Below are positions 53,540 to 64,000 of a stretch of 64,000 nt of DNA, piece by piece. Location: contig NC_079134.1 of assembly GCF_945859705.1 (NCBI RefSeq), positions 164,273,718 through 164,337,717 of the forward strand, written 5' to 3'. Position 1 is the first letter of the stretch. Each line of letters begins with the position of its first letter. Both the position numbers and the translations under genes were made by a program. The notes beneath the pieces are model-generated. The model saw only the letters and a program-made list of their open reading frames with translations. It did not search any database and was not told the DNA's origin. This DNA comes from Episyrphus balteatus (Eukaryota; Arthropoda; Insecta; Diptera; Syrphidae).

Positions 53540-55080
53540 TATGGAGCAGTTAAGGCTTAAATTTTGTCTGAAAATGTGGAATTTTGGCTTAGATATGCTA
53601 GATTCATTTGCTCAATACGGCTTAGAATATAATTATATTTCAGGTAAAGATTAAACAGGTTTGACTTAAATCAAGTATTTTAGGTTGAGATTCATAGGTT
53701 TTGATGGAAACTTCTTAATTAGGGTAATAAAACTTTACCAGTTTCAGTGAAAATGTGACTGTTTCTACTTAGTTTTAACAACTCAGAACTTGGTTACCAT
53801 TTACTAAACTTGGCTTAGAACCAAAAATTTCAGCTGAAGATTTACCAATTTTTTCTGATATTTTACAGTTTCGGCGGAAAATTTAGTAGTTTCCGCTGAG
53901 ATTTACTAATTTCAGCTGCAAATTTGCGAAATTTGAGTTAAAGAGTTAGCAAATGTAGCTAAAATTAGGAAGTTATTATATTTGCAAAACAAAATTCAAA
54001 AATTTCAGCTGATTTGTTCTAAATTTAGCGGAAAAATTATCAGTTTTTTGTCTAAAATTTAGAAAATTTGGTTGATTTTTACCAGATTAAGGTCAAGTTT
54101 TATTAAATTTGGCTGAAATTTACAAGTTGCAGCGGAAAATTTATTATTTTCAGCTGAGATTTACCCATGTCAGCTGAAAATTTTCCTATTTTGCGCGAAA
54201 AGTTTATAGAATTTAGCTGAAGTTTATTAAATTTAGCTAAGAAATTATTATATTTGGCGGATATTTACTAAAAATCGACTGAAAATTATCAACTTTAGCC
54301 GAAAATTTAAGAGTGTCAACAAAAGTTTTCTAGTTTTGCCGAATACTTTCCAGTTTTGGCTGGATTATCCCAAAACCTATCATTTTTGGCTTTAAGTTAA
54401 TTTATCTAAAGTTTGGAAAATTCGAATGATTTTTAACACATTCAGCTCAGAATTTATTAGATTTGGCTGAAATTAATCAAATTCAACTAAGAATATAGTT
54501 TTTTCATGTAAAGATTAACCAGTTTTGACTCATAATTACCGGTTTTTTGTTGTTTCAGCTGCTAATTTATCTTATTTTATTGGACGACAAATTTGTCAAT
54601 TGTACAAAATTATACTAAAAACTATCAATTGTAGCCGGAAATTAACTAGTTTCAGCTGTAAGAACTGTTCAGAACATAGTTACCGGATGGTTTATTCCAG
54701 TTTCAACTGAAGGGCTATAAGATTTGGCTTAAATTTTATCAGTTTTGTTTAAAACTTAGTAAATTCCGTTAGTATTTATCAGATTCAGCTCAGGATTTAT
54801 TAAATTTAGCTGAAATATAATCAATTAAACTTAAAATACTTAGTTTAGTAAATGATTTACCATAAGGTTTCGACTGATTTTTACTAGCTTGTTGAACAAT
54901 TACGAGTTCCAGCGGATATTGGCTTATTTTGTTGGAGATTATTCACTTTCGGTGGAAAAGTTACCAATTTGTGCAATAATTTGACAATTTAGACTAAGAT
55001 TAACCAGAATTAGTAGAATATATTCAAGTTTTAATGTACCATTTGCCGCTTAAATTCGCTGAAATTTATCTGAATTTTTA
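53540..55080. repeat. Diverged satellite-like tract (AGCTGAAAATTTA units)
   Basis: Dozens of degenerate units around TTTCAGCTGAAATTTACTA and its variants (AATTTGGCTGAAATT, TTTAGCTAAGAAATT) follow each other with spacing of roughly 20-40 bases for 1.5 kb. No coding frame is supported. The tract ends about 150 bp before the 3' end of the ADP/ATP carrier gene. Confidence 0.65.
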
Positions 55081-55227
55081 TAGGGTTAGCTCAAAAAGCA
55101 TTTCTTCCAATTTTCAGTGCTTTGAAAAATAACACTCAAACTGTTGGTCAAAAAAAAAAGTATCAACATTTTTTTTCGAGAAACAATTTAACAATTTATT
55201 TCATAAATCATAACAATTAAACAAAAA

Positions 55228-56130
55228 CTACATCAAATTTCTTATTTCATCATACAAAACCAACACAAATGCACCTCCAGTTCCTCTCAACACATTTGAG
55301 AAAGCACCTTTAAAAAATGCACCCGTCCCCTCTGTTTTTGCTATTACAGCCCAGCAATGTGCTGTATTTTTATAAGTTACCTCAGTGGCTTTCAAACCTG
55401 ATTGCATCATCATTCGGCGTCGAACTGTATCAAATGGATATGATGCAATACCAGCAACAGTTGTTACAACTTGTGCAATAGCCCAGCTTATGTAAAGTTT
55501 GGTATTCTTTGGATCTGGAAGCATTCCACGAGCTGTATCATAAAAACCAAAATAGGCAGCACGATAGATAATAATTCCTTGAACTGATACATTAAATCCA
55601 CGATAAAGACCAATGGGACCATCACTCTTGAATATCTTCATCAAACAATCACCAAGTCCAGTGAATTCCCTTTGTCCTGTCTTGCCAGTATCAGCACCCA
55701 ATCTTGTTCTTGCAAAATCCAATGGATAAACGAAACACAGCGACGTTGCTCCTGCAGCTCCACCTGAAGCTAAATTTCCCATAAAATATCGCCAAAATTG
55801 TGTATTTTTATCAACTCCTCCCAAAAATATCTTCTTATATTTATCATTGAAGGCAAAATTCAAAGCTTGAGTGGGAAAATATCGAATGACATTTGCCAAA
55901 TTACCACGCCAATAAGATGTGAATCCTTGTTCTTTTGGTATGCGGACGAAACAATCAATCATTCCTTTGTATTGTTTGTCAGGAGATATTTGTTTGGAAA
56001 TATGTTGAACTTGCAGCAACAATTTGACGCGTTCTATTGGCGCAACAACAGTTTTTGAAATTGCAGCTGAAATGCCACCGGCAGCAAAGTCCTTTAGGAA
56101 ACCACCCAAATCAAATTCACGTTCGCCCAT
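55228..56130 (-). CDS. sesB: ADP/ATP translocase (mitochondrial adenine nucleotide carrier)
   Basis: A 300-residue, full-length carrier of the mitochondrial inner membrane that exchanges matrix ATP for cytosolic ADP. Three repeats of about 100 residues each carry the carrier signature: PIERVK (31-36), PLDFAR (136-141) and PFDTVR (232-237). The last is followed by RRRMMM (237-242), the diagnostic ADP/ATP carrier motif. The sequence closely resembles the Drosophila sesB product, with small differences such as GERE at the N-terminus and Gly at 145 in RTRLGADTG, where Ala is usual. The coding region has no intron, so it could be the main gene, an Ant2-type paralogue or a retrocopy. All signature residues are intact, so it is probably functional. 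Confidence 0.93.
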   Translation of the reverse strand: MGEREFDLGGFLKDFAAGGISAAISKTVVAPIERVKLLLQVQHISKQISPDKQYKGMIDCFVRIPKEQGFTSYWRGNLANVIRYFPTQALNFAFNDKYKKIFLGGVDKNTQFWRYFMGNLASGGAAGATSLCFVYPLDFARTRLGADTGKTGQREFTGLGDCLMKIFKSDGPIGLYRGFNVSVQGIIIYRAAYFGFYDTARGMLPDPKNTKLYISWAIAQVVTTVAGIASYPFDTVRRRMMMQSGLKATEVTYKNTAHCWAVIAKTEGTGAFFKGAFSNVLRGTGGAFVLVLYDEIRNLM

Positions 56131-56134
56131 TTTT

Positions 56135-57320
56135 ATTGATAAATTTTTGTTGATGAATTATTTTTTTTGTAAGTTTTGAATTTTTCACAAAAGCAATTTG
56201 TCAATTGAAACATTTTTTAAAGTTTTTTGCCAGTAGTTTTTTTTTATTGGTAATCTAAAAAAAAGTTGTTTAGTGAATAATATTTCATCCAATTTATGTG
56301 GGAAAAGTAGAAACACCCATTTTGCTTAGCATACATTTTTAATTTAGAAAGATAGATGATTGTTCTTTAAATCCTCAGGCAATAAATCTTTCAAAAATCC
56401 CCCAAACAGATATGTTTACCTCCTTTGCCAAAATTATAATTGAACAAAAAAAGACTCTTAATTATTCTAACCAATATTTAATGGACATTCACACTAACGT
56501 CGAAGAAGATAGAACATTCATCAAAATTTTGGGGAAATCCATCAAATTATCTAAATCATTTGCCAAAAATTATTAAAAAACAAAAAAATAAATAGGTAAC
56601 ACGGAACAAACAGGTTAGCTCTTCTATAAACAAAAATCTTATTACTAACAAATATATGAGTCAAATAAGAAGTATTAACTAAATTTGATCATTAAAGTTC
56701 GTTAGCATCTAGACGTTTAAAACTGATTCATGCCCACAACTGGCTATCTAACTGGAGTTTTGTTTTTTGTTTATTTCTTCTTTTTGTGGTTTTCGTATGT
56801 CAATCTTTTGAATTATTATAAAATCATTAAAATAAAATGCTATTCTAACAATTCTCATATTAAACTGGTACAGTCGATGCTATTTCACACTGAACTTATA
56901 AGAGTTAGGAAGATGTGTGTATAATTTAAATTAATTTTGGTTCTGGGAATAACCCATTTACGTACTGGACAGTAATTACTTCTCATTTTGTTTACAATTT
57001 TATGTGCGATAAATAAGAAAGAATCAATCTGAAAAATAAAAGATTACAGCTTATTAGCTAAGAAGAACCAAATCAGTAAAAAAGTGTATTAGTGTCGTAT
57101 TTGGTATGTTTTCTTGCAAGCTTTAAACTAATTCTCACGAAAAAAATGCACAAAGTTTTGAAAAATTTTTGTCAAAACTGAAAATTCAGACATTTGAAGG
57201 ATGTCATTTTTGTTACAAGAAAAGCAAGGAACTTGAAATATTTTTCCCGTTATCTTAAAACAATTTCTTCTTACTATCGGACACGACAGTTCCGGTTCCT
57301 TTTTTATTACTTGCGATATA
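56135..57320. other. Spacer upstream of the carrier gene
   Basis: It would hold the promoter and untranslated leader of the carrier gene; no TATA box is obvious near its start. No other gene is seen. Confidence 0.45.
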
Positions 57321-57324
57321 TAGG

Positions 57325-58115
57325 TACTGTAGGGCAAGTTTAGGATGCGTTAAAAAAAATCGAACTCGAGATAACAATTTTAGATAACATTACGTATGGG
57401 TCCGGCAATTCTGTCTGTCTGTCCGTCTCTAGGTACCTCGAGCTATAGCCTAAGCTACTGGAGTGATTTTCTTCAAACTTGGTAATGAATAGCAAAAAAG
57501 TTTTTTTTTCAAAAACGGCTCTAACGATTTAATTAAATTTTTGTATGTTGTATTACACATCAGAGCCATCTTTTGAAATAAAAAAATATTTTTTGTACCA
57601 TTATTAACGGCACCTGCCATAGAACGTTTTTTTTTTTTGGTTTCTGAATACCTCACTCAAGACTAACCTGATTTCAACGAAAATTTTTAAACAAAAGCGT
57701 TTAAGTAAAGGTTATATTTAAGTTTTAGAAAATTAAAAAAAAACACATTTTTTGGATTTTTAAAAAAAATTTCAAATTTTTTTTTTTTTTTGAACAATCA
57801 ATTTTTTGAAAAAAATGGCATACCAAATTTTTTTTTTTTTTGAAAAATTTAAAAAATTTTATATATATAAAAAATTATTAAAAAAAAAACCATTCTAACG
57901 ATTTTCAAAACAAAATTTCTAAAAACTCCTTTTTATACAGGAAATCAGATGGCAGACTTTGTTTTGTGATAAAAATCATTAAAAACGGTTTTTCATTAAT
58001 TATAAAAACAGATTTTATGTATTTTTTACACTATCGGAAATGTTTTAATTCTAGCTTTAACATAAGAGTTACTTTTACCATAAGTGCGTGTGACCCCAGT
58101 AGTGCATTTTATTTT
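57325..58115 (-). repeat. Dispersed AT-rich repeat family, copy 7
   Basis: Reverse orientation. It opens with CTGTAGGGCAAGTTTAGG (57328), then GAACTCGAGATAACAATTTT, CAATTCTGTCTGTCTGTCCG (the CAGA block complement) and GGCACCTGCCATAGAACG. It ends with the start-box complement CATAAGTGCGTGTGACCCC near 58080. Nearly full length. Confidence 0.7.
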
Positions 58116-58119
58116 AGTT

Positions 58120-60810
58120 TATAATTTCTTACTTTCAAACTAAAAACTTCTGATTATAAATCAAAATAAAATGTATGGAATTTTTACAGAACAATTTTTT
58201 GGAAAGATAATTTTTGTTCGTAAATGAATCATTGATGTTTCAGTTTCTGCAAAATGGCATGCCAACTTTATTTAAATTTTGTTTTTTTTTTTTTAATTTT
58301 TTAAAAATAATATTTTTTAACGGCCCTAACCCTAGAATAAATTTATGGAGCTCAAAATCATTTAAAGAGCTGTCTTAAATATTGTTTAAAGTTTGTACGT
58401 TTTTTTTTAATTCATACTAAACTATCTAAAGTAAAATGAACACCTGGGTACCATGCCCTTGCTCTCTTCCTTAGAGTTGCTGAAAATACTCAAGCTTTTT
58501 AGAAATTCATAAGAAATTTATTAAAAACTTAAAAAAAACATTACAAAATATGTATTGGCTGAGTTCATTAACGCGATGCGTTTGTGATTTCAGCCATTAC
58601 AAAAAAAAATCAATTGCAATTTTTTGTACAACACAGAATTAATATTTTTTTTGGAAAATCGTTGTAGTTAGGTATTTAAAAAAAATAGTATTTTCAAAAA
58701 AAAAATGTTTGACAATGAAAAAAAAAATCAATTCTGATAGTTTTGAATGAACAACAACTTGAATGTTTTCATAGGATTCATTTGTCAAGTGCAATGCGTT
58801 TGTCAAAAATGCGAGTGCGTTGGCCTTCCAATTTCACATTCCAATCTGCAAGTATGAAAAAGACATACAAAAAACCCCTTCTAATTAAATATAAATCGAC
58901 ACATAAAAACAATGTGAATTCTTATATTTCAGGAGAATTTAAATATATTCGTGCATCTACAATTAATATTGCCCGTGACCAGGACGATATTAATAAAGAA
59001 AAAAAAACGCAAACGATGAATAATTTACATTTTATTTGTTTATTTTTAGTGGCCTTTGTGAAATTTAATTCAATTTAAAGTTTAAGCGACCTTCAGCCCA
59101 AATGCGTTAAGCTCTGGTACAACAAAAAATATTGAAAATGTATTCATTGTTTCTTCTTTATTAATATCATTCTGATCACTGAAAATATTAATTGAAGATG
59201 CACGAATTTATTCAAGTTCCTCTAAAATACAAGAATACACACTGTAATTTAATTAAATAAGAGTCGCTGTTTATCGATCAAAATTTTGTGACTTCAAAGT
59301 TCAAACGGTACAAATGAATCTAACTGATGAGCCAAATAGTTGTACCTGGGCGAAATGTATTTGGTAACTTTTTTAAATTGAATCAAATTTCACAAATTCC
59401 ACTAAAATAATAAAAATAATGAAAATTATTAATTTTTTTTCTTTATCATAAAAAAAAGTTTAAAACAAACATCTTTATATACTGTTTTTTTTTTTTAGAA
59501 TTTCAATTTTTTTGGCAATCTTTTTGACAATTAAAATTACTAAAACGTTTTTCTACAAACATTTTCGTTGCAATTGGTGACACTTACGAGAAAATCAAAC
59601 ATCAAATTAATGGTTAATTTTTGTTTCTTTTCACCACTGTAACTTCCCATCAAAAACCCTTAACCCTTATTATAATTCTCTAGACTTCAATGCATAGTTT
59701 ATTTATAATAAACATTCAGTTCACTGTGGTGTATGAGTACTAAAAATATTATATGTTGTATATGAACTGTAACCGGTTGGTAAAGTGTTAACGCCCAGGT
59801 ATTTTGTACTGTCCTTGATCCTGACAATTTGGTTGTTAGGAATATAATCCAAATCCTTCACCCAGGAACTCGCGTTTAAAAAAAATTATTTTACTTTATA
59901 CTGAAGATTTAGAAATTTTAATTTAGAAGTTCATCACAATTGAACCACGGATTCGATCCAACTGATTCTCACCAAAATATGTAAAAAAAAATTGTTTGGG
60001 AAAACTTCAAGTTTTTTGGTCTTTAAACGAGATTTTTTTTAAACAAGATTTACTTATATGAAACCAAAGTCACTAAAGTTTCCTTATTACTTTTAACACA
60101 TTTCCGAAATATGATCCGAAAAGAAACAAGTGTTTTTTTTTCCGTCACTTCAAATTACTCATAATAAATTTATTGTTCTCTATGCCAATTAAATGAATTT
60201 AATACGTTTCTGAATCATATAAGCGGGTAAAAATGCAATATCTTTTGATCAAACATAAATCTTAGACTCTTAAGCTGTCAGCGATAGACACACGAGTAAC
60301 CGAGAGGAGGGATATAAAAATTCTTTTACGGTCAAAATTCCCCCAAAAAAATAACACAAATAAAAATGAATTTAATCTCAATTTGGCCAATTTACAAAAA
60401 ACACAAAAAAGGCAGATGGGATATAAGACAAAACACACGCCATCGCCACCGAAAAAAAAATGAACAAAAAAACATAACAAGCTATACAACCAACCCCCCA
60501 GACAGCAGCAACTTGGTTAGAAAAAGCCATTGCCCCTTTACTCGATTTTGGTAGCTTTCAACTACGAACTTTAAGTACAGACTGATTCATTTCAAGACTT
60601 TAATTTGAAGCCAGTCTTTAAATAATTTTTTTTTCATTTAAGCTTTTTTTTTTGTTGTTAATTGTTATTGGATAATAATACGATGAGTGTTTTGCTTTCC
60701 TCCTCTCCAATGTACACACCTGTTCACCTGCCTTCAGGGAATCGCTTCAATAGGAATAGTCAGTCTCAGAGTTATTCGTCATAATAAGATGGCTTAGATA
60801 TTTGAAGACA
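58120..60810. other. Long gene-poor spacer
   Basis: A diverged start box (AAAATGAACACCTGGGTACC, then CTTGCTCT) at about 58434 hints at another old repeat copy. The 111-residue frame at 58743-59078 has no signal peptide or family motif and was not accepted. Nothing else is recognised. Confidence 0.4.
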
Positions 60811-60919
60811 GATTTTATATAAAAAGACACAGAATCTTCAAAATCTCATCAGACCAGAACCTCAGTTGAAGTTGAAGTGATTTAAATAAATTATACAAAT
60901 CGAAATTTTGGAAACAAGG

Positions 60920-61336
60920 ATGCATTACTTAGTAGCTTTTGTGTGTTTGGCCGTAGTTGCCACATCTGTCCTGGCAGTCCCAGTCCCAGTTGAAGTGAAA
61001 TTAGAAGCTGAGGAACCAAAGAATGTATCGCCATCGTTGGTGGAGGCATTAATTGATGTGGATAGTGAAACTGGACACGAAAATGAATCAGCTCGATTGG
61101 CTAGACATGGAGGATTTGGCGGATATGGTGGTCGTGGTGGTTATGGTGGAGGTTATGGTGGCGGTTATGGTGGCGGTTATGGAGGAGGCTACGGTGGAGG
61201 CTATGGCGGAGGATACGGAGGAGGTTATGGTGGTGGATATGGTGGTGGCTACGGAGGTGGCTACGGTGGTCGTGGAGGTTACGGAGGATACGGAGGTCAC
61301 GGACATCACCACCACCACGGTGGATTCTACGGATAA
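60920..61336 (+). CDS. Secreted Gly/Tyr-rich protein with YGGG repeats and LAR processing site
   Basis: A 138-residue protein. The ATG at 60920 begins the signal peptide MHYLVAFVCLAVVATSVLA; the upstream in-frame codons start from a non-ATG. An acidic propeptide of about 45 residues (VPVPVEVKLEAEEPK onward) ends in SARLAR before HGGFGGYGG. About fourteen YGGG units follow, then GYGGYGGHGHHHHHGG and FYG at the end. TATA box at 60816-60826 and AATAAA at 61376-61381. The layout of signal, acidic propeptide, Arg site and Gly/Tyr-rich mature part resembles glycine-rich antimicrobial and cuticle proteins. The same FYG ending occurs in the gene at 1978, 59 kb away. Confidence 0.88.
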   Translation: MHYLVAFVCLAVVATSVLAVPVPVEVKLEAEEPKNVSPSLVEALIDVDSETGHENESARLARHGGFGGYGGRGGYGGGYGGGYGGGYGGGYGGGYGGGYGGGYGGGYGGGYGGGYGGRGGYGGYGGHGHHHHHGGFYG

Positions 61337-61851
61337 GCTTTTGAGTAACAAATGTTTGAAACATGATTCAGTGCAAATAAAGATTTTTTTTCAATTGTAT
61401 TTTTATGTGTTCTGTGTTTTTTTTTTGCAGTGTTGCTTGATTTTTTTAACTTTCCTTAAAGTTGGATTGTAAACAAAGGTAACTAAATAAATTTACTTGA
61501 ATAACAATTTATTCAAATATTTACTTTATCAATAACATCTGTCAAGATTTTTAAGATAAATACCTACCTTAAGGGGAAATATTTCTTATTTTTTATTTTT
61601 ATTTAAATAGGTGTTAGCTTTGATCACAGTTGTATAGTGAGATAAAATTTTTTTAAAGAGTGCTTTTTTATTTTACCTACAAAATCAACAGATCATGCCC
61701 ACAAAAAATGCATTCAGCAAAAATTAATTTTTTTTTTTGGTTCAGTGATAACGACTGATTAGTAAATACCAGTCGTTTGGAGAAAAAAATGGTAGCATAT
61801 TTCTGGGAGAATAACTTTAAAATTATATTTGGTGAAATTCTTGTATACTTG

Positions 61852-62052
61852 GATTTTGTGTGTGATTTTTAGATTCTACCCATTTATCTTCTTTAAAGCT
61901 TGATCGATGTTGTTCTTATTTTGCATTTCAAGATATTAATAAAAATATTTTCTTGAATCACAAAAAAATCGAAAAGGAAATTCATTTTTAAATCGATCAA
62001 GCCGTAAAGGAGATAAATGGAAATAATCTAAAAATCAGATGCAAATTCCAAG
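61852..62052. repeat. Imperfect palindrome, MITE-like
   Basis: GTGTGATTTTTAGATTCTAC, CCATTTATCTTCTTTAAAGC and TTGATCGAT (61858-61908) are matched by imperfect complements at 61995-62045 (ATCGATCAAGCC, AAGGAGATAAATGG, AATCTAAAAATCAGATGC). The arms are about 50 bp with several mismatches. Confidence 0.5.
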
Positions 62053-62059
62053 TAAAAGT

Positions 62060-63470
62060 ATTTCACTTTGACACAGACTGCAAGTAAAATCTGAAAAAAT
62101 TAGAGGATTTTTTTCGTATTTATTTGGAGACTATTGAGCGGATGTCGTCATGAATTTTAGAAAAAAAAATTTTGGAAAAAAAATCAAATAAGGACATTTA
62201 TGGTTTTTTTTTATTTTAAAGACTAATACGCTCCTGATGCGAAACGAAAATGCTAAACGAAAAAATATCATCGAGTATTCTGTCAAAGTCAAAATAAAAA
62301 AAAATAAAAATTAATTTAAAATAAAGTAAAATCAACAGAAAATAATTTTTAAAGCAAGGAATAAATGAATTAAAAGTGAAAAACTGTAAACGCTGCTCTT
62401 GGAGTCAAGAAAAATGCACAGGACAGTAAAAAGTAAGTGACAAATGAGTGAAAACTCTTCACTCATTTGTGAAGAGCTAGAGCTGCGTAGGTACTGAAAA
62501 AGGAACAGCAAAACGAAATTTTCCTTTCAAAATTTCATTAACGAAATTTTGTATGGGAAATTTCATTTGGCTTCAGCTGCGTACAAGGCTTAAAAGTTTA
62601 ATGAGTTAAAGTCACGGTTAACGTTTCGGTAGAAATCTACCAAACTTCTTAGGTTTTTTTGGCTTTGGTAGGATGGTAGGTTTAAGCCCGTATTGGTAGT
62701 TTTTGGGTAGGCTCATGGAAACAATTATCTGAAAATAAAATTATTTCTTATTGCACTAAATAATTTTATAGTTTTTTGAATGACTATTAAACGCGTTATT
62801 CGAAAGTCTATTTAATTTTATTGACTCAATTTCTTTCTCATTTTGGATTTCAAAAATATCATAAAAATATCAAATATCTCGTGTTTTAAGGTATAACTCC
62901 AATAGCCGCTTTTTTTAAATAAAAAAAAACTAATCTTGTTTGTTAGCATAAGGTTGTACAAACACTTTTTTGAACCCAAAAACTATATCGTTTTTGTAAG
63001 TTTTTTTTTTTATATTTCGTGCATTTGTATTGCTGAATTAAGTACTTATAATTCTTATTTTACCTTTTTGTATTTCTTCTTAAAGTCCATTAATTTTTTT
63101 TTATTTGTTTGTAATCTATATATTTCGAAGACCTTTTTGCTTCATCATCAAGATCTTGTATATAATAAAAACATGCGTTAAAATAATAAAAAACATTTAT
63201 AAATTTACACTTTTACCTACCAAAAATATTAACAATTAATGATTTTATTTTTTTTTTTAACTTCGGAAGTTTTTGATTTTGGTAGGTGTTTGGTAAGATT
63301 TTTGAGGAGGTTTGATAGGAATTTTTTTTTAGGAGTGGCAACCGTGCTTAGAGTTTGCAATTTTGATATAGATTGAAACAAATTACCAAATGCACACTCA
63401 GTCAGGGGTATAAAAATATCAATTGAAAAAAATTCATTTTGAAGTTAAAAAAAAAATATTTATTGCAAAT
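62060..63470. other. Gene-free AT-rich spacer
   Basis: Only a small perfect hairpin is noted (CAAATGAGTGAA with TTCACTCATTTG, 62444-62473). No gene is supported. Confidence 0.4.
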
Positions 63471-63472
63471 AA

Positions 63473-64000
63473 AAACAAAATGCACGACTTGGTCGCACGA
63501 ACTTGCTCTTGAAGTTCAAAGTATCGATATACTAAATATCTATTGGAAATTTATGATTTTGTTAAATTTCGAGAAAAAAAAGTTAAAAACAAAATTTAAA
63601 TGAAAAAAAATTAATTTTTTAGGTAATTTTAAAGAATTTTTTTACATTTAACAATTTAAAATGATAAGAAATACCTGTCTGTAAACTTTGAATAAAATAG
63701 GCCCATGCTTTAATGAAATATACGAACCCTAAAAATATGTTAATATTTGCAAAAAACGGCAACGCCATATTTCCGTTCTCGGCATTTTTTGAGATAAACT
63801 AAAAACGCAGTTTTGTTAGAATCAATTAGACTGTTACGTACACCAAATTTAATCAAAATCGTTAGAGCCGATTTCGACAAAATTACAATACCTCGAAAAT
63901 GTTATATGGTAGATATGCGTTAAAAAAGGAAATATTAAAAAAAATAAAAAAAAAACGGTTTTAGGGAATTACGTCTGTACCAAGTTTCAAGCAAATGCAT
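63473..64000 (+). repeat. Dispersed AT-rich repeat family, copy 8, running off the window
   Basis: Start box AAAATGCACGACTTGGTCGC with ACGAACTTGCTCTTGAAG at 63477. AATCAAAATCGTTAGAGCCG is at 63853 and AGGGAATTACGTCTGTACCAAG at the window end. These correspond in order to copy 6. The 3' part lies outside the window. Confidence 0.65.

Noticed and set aside
58743..59078. 111-residue plus-strand frame
   Set aside because: No signal peptide at its start, no promoter, a Lys/Asn-rich composition typical of AT-rich chance frames, and no recognised motif.
60262..60554. Frames at 60262-60489(-) and 60366-60554(+)
   Set aside because: Low-complexity frames on opposite strands of the same stretch, without signal or motif.

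Overview
The window is insect nuclear DNA, most likely from a fly (Diptera). It is very AT-rich and gene-poor. Short TATA-driven secreted-protein genes lie among inverted-repeat transposons, a Jockey-clade non-LTR retrotransposon and an ADP/ATP carrier very like Drosophila sesB. Nothing is bacterial: there are no operons or Shine-Dalgarno sites, and one gene has a canonical GT-AG intron. The species cannot be named from the sequence.

Main theme (about 2.8-39.8 kb): a multigene family of small secreted peptides. Fourteen intact genes are present, at 2910, 5468, 16406(-), 16919, 19262(-), 21940(-), 22767, 25050(-), 25547, 28012(-), 28524, 30845(-), 33674 and 39733(-), plus a decayed copy near 53.0 kb. 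They share a signal peptide of the type MRxFLTFxxLxLVLxxFQVxA, mostly a short acidic propeptide, an Arg/Lys-Arg processing site often followed by Gln, and a glycine-rich mature part. Most end in aromatic-Gly-Arg or Gly-Lys, a classical amidation signal. Four pairs are head-to-head, three of them about 500 bp apart, with mirrored upstream DNA. The giant gene at 36014-39157 has the same signal peptide but encodes 1047 residues built from fourteen near-identical 51-residue units. Antimicrobial, mucosal/glandular or silk-like roles are possible; none is proved by sequence.

Other genes: glycine-rich secreted proteins of a second style at 1978, 45023(-), 45907(-) and 60920; a two-exon secreted protein of unknown function at 51957-52441; and the intronless ADP/ATP translocase at 55228-56130(-).

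Mobile DNA: 6.8-16.0 kb is a nested stack. A foldback element (6800-16037) is split by a non-LTR retrotransposon (about 7574-15284, minus strand, 13-bp target duplication). The retrotransposon is itself interrupted by a second copy of the same foldback element (9914-11413) and by a MITE (7635-8715). Other inverted-repeat elements lie at 0.56-0.89, 0.99-1.14, 23.96-24.40, 40.19-42.13, 42.51-43.16, 43.92-44.34, 46.93-47.18, 49.34-50.16 and 61.85-62.05 kb. One dispersed AT-rich repeat family with a (CAGA)n block occurs at least eight times. An 11-bp CpG-rich minisatellite (26.44-26.86 kb) and a decayed satellite-like tract (53.5-55.1 kb) complete the picture. The stretches 3.2-5.3, 28.9-30.2, 50.2-51.8, 56.2-57.3, 58.7-60.8 and 62.1-63.4 kb hold no gene I can support.
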